Origin: Microbacterium murale
Lineage (GTDB): Bacteria > Actinomycetota > Actinomycetes > Actinomycetales > Microbacteriaceae
Reading direction: 5' to 3'
Assembly: GCF_014635185.1 (NCBI RefSeq)
Contig: NZ_BMCM01000001.1
Location: 806,001-870,000, forward strand
Length of the DNA: 64,000 bases
Position 1 is the stretch's first letter. Each line of letters opens with the position of its first letter. The notes beneath the pieces were generated by a model. The model made no database searches and was not told where the DNA came from. It worked only from the letters and a program-made list of their open reading frames with translations. A program made the position numbers and the translations under genes. Of the stretch, positions 58,982 through 64,000 are shown piece after piece.

Positions 58982-60409
58982 TCAGCCCCGCGCAGCCCAC
59001 CACTCGCGCAGGCGCTGCTCGGCGACCTCCGGGCCGAGCACGCCCTCATCGAGGCGCAGGTCGAGCAGGAACTTGTAGGCCTCGCCGATCTCGCGGCCGG
59101 GCCCGATGCCCAGGATCTTCTGGATCTGGTTGCCGTCGAGCTCTGGACGCATCGCGTCGAGCTGCTCCTGCTCGCGGAGGTCGGCGATGCGCTTCTCGAG
59201 GTCGTCGTAGGCACCGGCGAGGCGCGAGGCCTTGCGCTTGTTGCGGGTCGTGACATCCGCGCGGGTGAGGATGTGCAGACGGTCCAGCAGATCGCCGGCG
59301 TCGCGCACGTAGCGGCGCACCGCGGCATCCGTCCAGGTTCCCTCCGCATAGCCGAAGAAGCGCAGGTGCAGTTCGATCAGGGTGGAGACGGCATCGGTCG
59401 TGTCACCGTCGAAGCGCAGTGCCTGCAGGCGCTTGCGCGCCATGCGCGATCCGACCACGTCGTGATGGTGGAACGTGACCGCTCCGCCTGGTTCGAGCTT
59501 GCGGGTGCGAGGCTTGCCGATGTCGTGCAGCAGCGCGGCGATGCGCAGTGGCACATCCGGTGCAGCATCCGGATGCCGGGAATGCTCCAACTCGATCGCC
59601 TGGGTGAGCACGGTCAGTGAGTGCTCGTAGACGTCTTTGTGGTGGTGGTGCTCGTCGACCTCGAGGCGCAGCGCGCTGACCTCGGGCAGGAACTCCTCGA
59701 TGAGCTCGGTGTCGACCAGTACCCGGATGCCGCGCGCAGGGTCGTCGGTCTGCATGAGGCGCACGAGCTCGCCCTGGATGCGCTCCGGGCTGACGATCTT
59801 CAGCGTCTCGCGCAGTCGACCGATCGCATCGAGCGTGTCCGCTTCGATCTCGAAACCGAGTTGTGCGCTGAAGCGGGCGGCACGCAGCATCCGGAGCGGG
59901 TCGTCGCCGAAACTCACGTTCGGGTCCGTGGGCGTGCGCAGGATGCCGGCGACCAGATCCTCCACGCCGCCGGTCGGGTCGATGAGTTTGACGGATGGAA
60001 CCTGCAGCGCCATCGCGTTGACCCGGAAGTCACGGCGCACGAGGTCACCGTCGATCGTGTCGCCGAACTCGACGGTCGGCTTGCGAGTCACGCCGTCGTA
60101 GCTGTCGGCGCGGTAACTCGTGATCTCGACCTGCTCGCCGCGCACCTTGGCGCCGATGGTGCCGAAGGCGCGGCCGATGTCCCACTGCGTCGACGAGATC
60201 GGCGTGACGATCTCGAGGATCTCGTCGGGTGACGCGTTCGTCGTGAAGTCGAGATCGTTCACCTCTCGCCCGAGCAGCGCGTCGCGCACCGGACCGCCGA
60301 CGACGGCGAGTTCGAACCCGGCGGCCTGGAAGGCACGCGCAACCTCGGCGACGACGGGACCCTCGGCGAGCGTGCGCAGGCGATCGAGCCCTTCGGCCAT
60401 GTTCAGCAT
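58982..60409 (-). CDS. cca: CCA tRNA nucleotidyltransferase
   Basis: This 475-residue class II polymerase adds or repairs the CCA end of tRNA. The head domain has ELAVVGGPVRDALLGREVND and LDFTTNASPDEIL, with the catalytic DLDF aspartates near residue 50, then RRDFRVNAMAL near 115. The RNA-binding part carries DDPLRMLRAARFSAQLGFEI, and an HD domain with ALLHDIGKPRTRK lies near 285. A C-terminal block ends ERLREWWAARG in sense. The start ATG 60409 was preferred to ATG 60400 because of better upstream purines. Confidence 0.95.
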   Translation of the reverse strand: MLNMAEGLDRLRTLAEGPVVAEVARAFQAAGFELAVVGGPVRDALLGREVNDLDFTTNASPDEILEIVTPISSTQWDIGRAFGTIGAKVRGEQVEITSYRADSYDGVTRKPTVEFGDTIDGDLVRRDFRVNAMALQVPSVKLIDPTGGVEDLVAGILRTPTDPNVSFGDDPLRMLRAARFSAQLGFEIEADTLDAIGRLRETLKIVSPERIQGELVRLMQTDDPARGIRVLVDTELIEEFLPEVSALRLEVDEHHHHKDVYEHSLTVLTQAIELEHSRHPDAAPDVPLRIAALLHDIGKPRTRKLEPGGAVTFHHHDVVGSRMARKRLQALRFDGDTTDAVSTLIELHLRFFGYAEGTWTDAAVRRYVRDAGDLLDRLHILTRADVTTRNKRKASRLAGAYDDLEKRIADLREQEQLDAMRPELDGNQIQKILGIGPGREIGEAYKFLLDLRLDEGVLGPEVAEQRLREWWAARG

Positions 60410-60572
60410 GGATTCCAGGTTACCGGGGTGCGCGCTCTCTGTTTCCGGTGCCGAATCCCAGACGCCTCGACCACCAGTCGGCGTGTCGGTACGGGATCGC
60501 CCTCCAACACGCCGTTGCGTCCACCGAGCGTCTGGTAACTGGAACGGGGCGGGATGTGGACCTGCTCCGGGA

Positions 60573-61232
60573 TCAGGGGGCGAGCAGTCGGCGCAACACC
60601 AGAGCAGGAGCGGATGCCGCGACCGCAGCACGCTCGCCCGCGTCAGCAGCTTCCGCCGCCAATACCCACTCGTCAATGGCGCGCAGCACGGCGAACGTCA
60701 CTTCGACCTGCAGCTCGAGGGGAAGATCATCGCGCACCTGTTCTGCTTCTCGACCCACACGGATCACGGCTTCAACCCAGGCGTGCACGGCATCCAGCAG
60801 CTCGCGGCGGGCGCCGCCGGACACGTCAGAAGACGCAGGATCACCGGAGGCAGAAGCGCCCGGCAGATAGAAGATCCGTCCGAGATGCTGCATCGCCGGG
60901 GTCGCGGACAACCTTGCGATCTCCTCCAGCAGCGCATCGACGCGTCGCCAGAACGCTCGCGCCCCGAACTCCGACGGCGCCGGCGGCGTCCACTGCGCGC
61001 GCACATCGGCGATCAGCATCCGCACCACCGCGTCGAACAGCTCATCCTTGGATCCGACGAAATGGTAGAACGAGCTCTTGCTCATGCCCGCCGCGCGGAT
61101 GATGCGGTTCAGCGACGCGCCCTCGTATCCGGAACGCTCGAACTCCGCCACCGTCGCATCGGCGAGCGCTGCGCGACGCTCCGGGCTCAGTCGCGTCGGG
61201 TCGGCCTCGGCGCTGTCGCTGTGCATCGTCAT
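60573..61232 (-). CDS. TetR-family transcriptional regulator
   Basis: This 219-residue regulator has its DNA-binding domain at residues 14-60 (ALADATVAEFERSGYEGASL and RIIRAAGMSKSSFYHFVGSK). The remainder is a helical ligand domain ending in an Ala-rich tail. The start is uncertain, with four in-frame ATG codons at 61226-61244. A TATGAT -10-like string at 61245-61240 favours a leaderless message at 61232. It is divergent from an FAD monooxygenase gene, with two matching operators between them. Confidence 0.88.
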   Translation of the reverse strand: MTMHSDSAEADPTRLSPERRAALADATVAEFERSGYEGASLNRIIRAAGMSKSSFYHFVGSKDELFDAVVRMLIADVRAQWTPPAPSEFGARAFWRRVDALLEEIARLSATPAMQHLGRIFYLPGASASGDPASSDVSGGARRELLDAVHAWVEAVIRVGREAEQVRDDLPLELQVEVTFAVLRAIDEWVLAAEAADAGERAAVAASAPALVLRRLLAP

Positions 61233-61246
61233 GCCCATGATCATAC

Positions 61247-61292
61247 TGGACCACCCGGTCCAGAGGGCGTAGTGTTTGGACCAGCTGGTCCA
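61247..61292. promoter_or_regulatory. Twin TetR operators between the regulator and the monooxygenase
   Basis: TGGACCAGCTGGTCCA at 61277-61292 is a perfect 16-bp palindrome. TGGACCACCCGGTCCA at 61247-61262 shares both half-sites. Their centres are exactly 30 bp apart, about three helical turns, so two dimers would bind on the same face of the DNA. Confidence 0.82.
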
Positions 61293-61313
61293 CGCACAGC
61301 ACAAGAGGAGAAC

Positions 61314-62528
61314 ATGATGATCGTCGAGACCGGCCTGCAGACGCAGATCGAATCCCAGCGAGACGATCGCCTGCGCATCCTCATCGCCGGCGCCGGAATC
61401 GCGGGCCTCACCCTCGCCGCCCTGCTGCGGAGGCAAGGGCTGCATCCCGTGCTGATCGAGCGGATGCCGCGGATGGACCATCCGGGCTACATGCTCGCGC
61501 TCATGCCGACTGTCGATCCCGCGCTCGAAGACATCGGCGTGCACGACGAGTACCTCGCCCGCAGCGCGCCGCTGAGCCGTTACGCGTTCCGCTCACACCG
61601 GGGCCGGACGCTGCGCTGCGATGATCTCGGCGCTCTGCTCGCGCTTCACGGGGACTACCAGGGCGTCGAGCGTGGCGCGCTCATCGACGTGCTGACGACG
61701 AACGACTGCCCGGTGACCTTCGGCACGACCCTCACCGGGTTCAACCATGGCGATGTCACGTTCAGCACCGGCGAGCGGGCCTCATTCGACCTGGTCGCCG
61801 TCGCCGACGGCATCCATTCCCGCACCCGCGACCTGCTCGACGTCGGTGACGTGTCGACCGTCGACACCGGCTGGGCCGGCTGGGTCACCTGGTCGGACGT
61901 GCTCGGCGACGATCCGGCGCTCGGCGAGGAGCTGTGGGGCGACGGCTTCTTCCTCGGCGCGTACCCCGTCAAGGATCGACTCGGAGTCTTCCTCGGCGGA
62001 CCGGTCGCCGATCTCGAGGTCGGGCCGTCCGCATTCGTGGCGCGGGTTCGGGATGCGGCCCCGGAGTCAGGCGATCGCCTTCGAGCTGCGCTGGATGCCG
62101 TCGCAGCCGACCCTGATCCGTACCTGTGGCCGCTCACCGACGTCCGCGCAGAGCGGTGGGTCGTACCGGGCGCCGTACTGCTCGGGGACGCGGCATCGGG
62201 ATTCCTGCCGACGGCGGGCATCGGCGCCGGCATGGCCATGGAGTCGGCGTGGATGCTGGGACGGATGCTGGCGCACGCCGACCGCACGAACGTCGCCGCC
62301 CTGCTCGCCGAGTGGGAGCGGGTGCAGAAACCGCGAGTCGAATCGGCACAGTCCAACTCGCGGATGCTGGCGCGCATGATGTTCCGCCGCGGCAAGGCGG
62401 TGGCGTGGCTGCGCGAGACGGCGATGCGGGTGCTTTCGGTGCGGTCGGCTCTGGGTCCGATCATCGACCTCGTCGCCGATCAGCCCGATCCGGACGCCGC
62501 CGCCCGGCGGGTGCTCAACGACCTGTGA
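61314..62528 (+). CDS. FAD-dependent monooxygenase
   Basis: This 404-residue PHBH-fold flavoprotein has the FAD-binding Rossmann motif RILIAGAGIAGLTLAALLRR at about 22-41. ADGIHSRTRDLLD near 173 is the conserved DG motif, and GAVLLGDAASGFLPTAGIGA near 284-303 the GD motif. Similar proteins hydroxylate aromatic compounds or inactivate tetracyclines (TetX). The length and the adjacent TetR regulator resemble a detoxification pair. ATG 61314 follows GAGGAG. The substrate is unknown; its last codons overlap the convergent small membrane protein gene by 14 bp. Confidence 0.9.
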   Translation: MMIVETGLQTQIESQRDDRLRILIAGAGIAGLTLAALLRRQGLHPVLIERMPRMDHPGYMLALMPTVDPALEDIGVHDEYLARSAPLSRYAFRSHRGRTLRCDDLGALLALHGDYQGVERGALIDVLTTNDCPVTFGTTLTGFNHGDVTFSTGERASFDLVAVADGIHSRTRDLLDVGDVSTVDTGWAGWVTWSDVLGDDPALGEELWGDGFFLGAYPVKDRLGVFLGGPVADLEVGPSAFVARVRDAAPESGDRLRAALDAVAADPDPYLWPLTDVRAERWVVPGAVLLGDAASGFLPTAGIGAGMAMESAWMLGRMLAHADRTNVAALLAEWERVQKPRVESAQSNSRMLARMMFRRGKAVAWLRETAMRVLSVRSALGPIIDLVADQPDPDAAARRVLNDL

Positions 62529-62799
62529 GGTCGCGCATCTCCCTCGCGTGTCGACGGATCATCGACATCAGGCTCGTCGACATGACGAACGCGCCGACGG
62601 CGGCGATCCCGATGAGGATCCAGATGCCCTGTGTCGGGTCGATGAGCCCCAGCACGTAGACGGCGATGGCAGCAGCGGCGAGCGCGATGCCTTCGACCAG
62701 CGCGATCGTGACGAGGAGTCGTGTCTGACGCCGCTGATGCTGCCGCTTGAGCTCTTCGACGCGAGAGTCGTTCGAACTGCCGTTCAGCGAGTAGCTCAT
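62515..62799 (-). CDS. Small two-helix membrane protein
   Basis: This 94-residue protein of unknown function has a charged N-terminal helix (DSRVEELKRQHQRRQTRLLV), two hydrophobic segments (ALVEGIALAAAAIAVYVLGL and IWILIGIAAVGAFVMS) and a basic tail. The start MSYSLNGS at 62799 was chosen as the first codon after which composition becomes protein-like. It overlaps the end of the monooxygenase gene by 14 bp on the opposite strand and follows the LLM-class gene by 25 bp. Confidence 0.72.
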   Translation of the reverse strand: MSYSLNGSSNDSRVEELKRQHQRRQTRLLVTIALVEGIALAAAAIAVYVLGLIDPTQGIWILIGIAAVGAFVMSTSLMSMIRRHAREMRDLTGR

Positions 62800-62824
62800 G
62801 CCCGAAGCGTAGCGGGGCGACGCC

Positions 62825-63877
62825 TCAGGCCGGGTCGCCCTGCACTGGTCCCTCGGTGTTCGGCTTCCATCCGAGCGCCCGTGCGACGTGGGTCGCGAAC
62901 GACTCGAGCACGTGCAGGTTGTAGTCGACACCGAGCTGGTTCGGGATCGTGAGCATGAGCGTGTCGGCGGCCATCACGGCCTCGTCGGCGAGAAGCTGCT
63001 CGATCAGCACATCCGGCTCTGCCGCGTACGTCTTGCCGAACGTCGAGCGGAAACCGTCGATGATGCCGACCTGATCGCCGTTCTCCGCGCTGCGCAGGCC
63101 GAAATAGGCACGATCCATGTCGTTGACCAGCGGGAACACGCTGCGGCTGACCGAGACGCGCGGCGTACCGGTGTGACCGGCGGCCTTGTACCCCGCACGA
63201 TACAGATCGATCTGCTCGCGCTGCAGCTCGTGGAACTGCGCGCCGGTCGCCTCGGTGAGAAGCGTCGAACTCATCATGTTGAGTCCCTTGCGACCGGTCT
63301 CCTCGGCCGTGGCACGTGAGCCCGAACCCCACCAGATGTGGTCGCGCAACGTCTCGGAACGCGGCTCGATCGCCAGGTATCGGCCCTCGCCGACCTGCTG
63401 CGGGTCGCCCTGCACGACGCCCGCGCCGTCGATCGCCTCGAGGAACAGGTCGAATTTGTCACGGGCGAGATCGGCACCGCGCGGGTCGTCCGATCCGACG
63501 TACCCGAACGCCTCGTAGCCGCGCAGCGCGGTCTCGGGTGAGCCACGGCTCACGCCGAGGGCGATACGACCGCGGGCGATGAGGTCGAGGGCCGCCGCTT
63601 CCTCGGCGAACTGCAGGGGGTTCTCGTAGCGCATGTCGATCACGCCGGTGCCGACCTCGATGCGCTCGGTCTTCGCCGCCATCGCGGCCAGCAGCGGCAT
63701 GGGCGACGCCGCCTGACGGGCGAAGTGATGCACGCGCACGTATGCGCCGTTGACGCCCAGCTGGTCAGCACCGACGGTGAGGTCGATCGTCTGGTGCAGC
63801 ATGTCGCCGGCGGTGCGCGTGCCTGAGCCGGGCACAGGTGCGTAGTGCCCGAACGAGAGGAATCCGAAAGCCTTCAT
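62825..63877 (-). CDS. LLM-class flavin-dependent oxidoreductase
   Basis: This 350-residue luciferase-like TIM-barrel enzyme uses FMN or F420. Family text includes LGVNGAYVRVHHFARQAASP near residue 40, TERIEVGTGVIDMRYENPLQ near 70, and LDLIARGRIALGVSRGSPE near 100. It ends with EGPVQGDPA. The exact reaction is not predictable; many members oxidise small organic molecules. The ATG at 63877 is three bases after the stop of the partial gene at the window edge, so the two form an operon. Confidence 0.9.
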   Translation of the reverse strand: MKAFGFLSFGHYAPVPGSGTRTAGDMLHQTIDLTVGADQLGVNGAYVRVHHFARQAASPMPLLAAMAAKTERIEVGTGVIDMRYENPLQFAEEAAALDLIARGRIALGVSRGSPETALRGYEAFGYVGSDDPRGADLARDKFDLFLEAIDGAGVVQGDPQQVGEGRYLAIEPRSETLRDHIWWGSGSRATAEETGRKGLNMMSSTLLTEATGAQFHELQREQIDLYRAGYKAAGHTGTPRVSVSRSVFPLVNDMDRAYFGLRSAENGDQVGIIDGFRSTFGKTYAAEPDVLIEQLLADEAVMAADTLMLTIPNQLGVDYNLHVLESFATHVARALGWKPNTEGPVQGDPA

Positions 63878-63880
63878 GTT

Positions 63881-64000
63881 CTATGCAACCGAATGGATGC
63901 CGTCGGCATTCCCCGAATCGGCGACGAGGAACCCATCCAGCACGAGCCGGCGGATGCGGGGTTCGAGGTCGTTCCACAGATCGACGAGCGGCACGTCGAA
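63881..64000 (-). CDS. C-terminal end of an unidentified gene
   Basis: The minus strand is open from the window edge to TAG at 63883-63881, giving 39 residues that begin FDVPLVDLWNDLEPRIRRLV and end in a Gly/Asp-rich tail. Codon use fits the genome. The fragment is too short to place in a family. The stop is three bases before the LLM-class gene, suggesting one transcript. Confidence 0.7.
   Translation of the reverse strand, partial: FDVPLVDLWNDLEPRIRRLVLDGFLVADSGNADGIHSVA

Noticed and set aside
60413-60572. Possible small gene between cca and the TetR gene
   Set aside because: No start with a ribosome-binding site and no protein-like composition in any frame; treated as non-coding.
1-64000. 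tRNA genes, CRISPR arrays, insertion sequences or prophage genes
   Set aside because: No cloverleaf-like segments, regularly spaced repeats, transposase or phage structural motifs were seen on either strand.

Overview
The window is high-GC actinobacterial chromosome, most likely Microbacterium or a close Microbacteriaceae relative. The support is very high GC with strong third-position bias, frequent GTG starts, four-base start/stop overlaps (ATGA or GTGA) inside operons, the order rpsF-ssb-rpsR-rplI near dnaB, class E (LAxTG) sortase substrates and short interspersed palindromes. No rRNA, tRNA, CRISPR array, transposase or phage gene was seen.

Region 1 (1-16754) is a purine-catabolism and molybdenum block. 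It holds xanthine dehydrogenase (xdhA end, xdhB, xdhC), an SDR enzyme, an MFS exporter, a purine permease and a guanine deaminase. These are followed by a Mo-binding HTH regulator, the modABC molybdate importer, and moaA, moaE, moeB, moaD, moeA, moaC and mog for molybdopterin synthesis. Guanine would be imported, deaminated to xanthine and oxidised by an enzyme whose Mo cofactor is built by the neighbouring genes. A second Mo enzyme, a membrane-fused sulfite-oxidase-like protein, lies at 32148-33932 beside a TDT-family transporter.

Region 2 (16903-20005) contains the most unusual locus: a retron-type reverse transcriptase on the minus strand (18113-19483). Just upstream is a 169-nt segment bounded by a 16-nt inverted repeat with internal hairpins, the layout of a retron msr-msd RNA. 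No conventional effector gene is adjacent.

Region 3 (20020-29525) is a stress-type regulon built around an ECF41-like sigma factor with a fused NTF2-like C-terminal domain. The sigma gene is translationally coupled to a second, free-standing NTF2-like domain. Six transcription units here (three NmrA-like oxidoreductases, an SDR, a membrane protein and an alpha/beta-hydrolase operon) each carry the same promoter-like string, TGTCACA or CGTCACA, then exactly 16 bases, then GGTC or TGTC. A second ECF41-like sigma gene has lost its C-terminal domain. An OhrR-like MarR regulator sits beside it.

Region 4 (29562-43986) holds a YcaQ-type DNA glycosylase, an MFS pump, the sulfite-oxidase/TDT pair, a CmtR-like metal sensor with a CDF exporter, and dnaB with a cluster of DnaA-box sequences upstream. 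Two secreted proteins follow, one a chaplin-like repeat protein with an LAATG sorting signal, then rplI-rpsR-ssb-rpsF and another CDF transporter.

Region 5 (44099-50079) is a five-gene minus-strand operon for a sialic-acid-like (nonulosonate) surface glycan. Region 6 (50317-64000) is a series of small regulator/target modules: PadR with a membrane protein, TetR with a UGT-type glycosyltransferase, a GAF regulator with aldehyde dehydrogenase and DUF779, CCA tRNA nucleotidyltransferase, TetR with an FAD monooxygenase under twin operators, and an LLM-class flavin enzyme.

All family names come from reading the sequence and from family knowledge; no database search was run.
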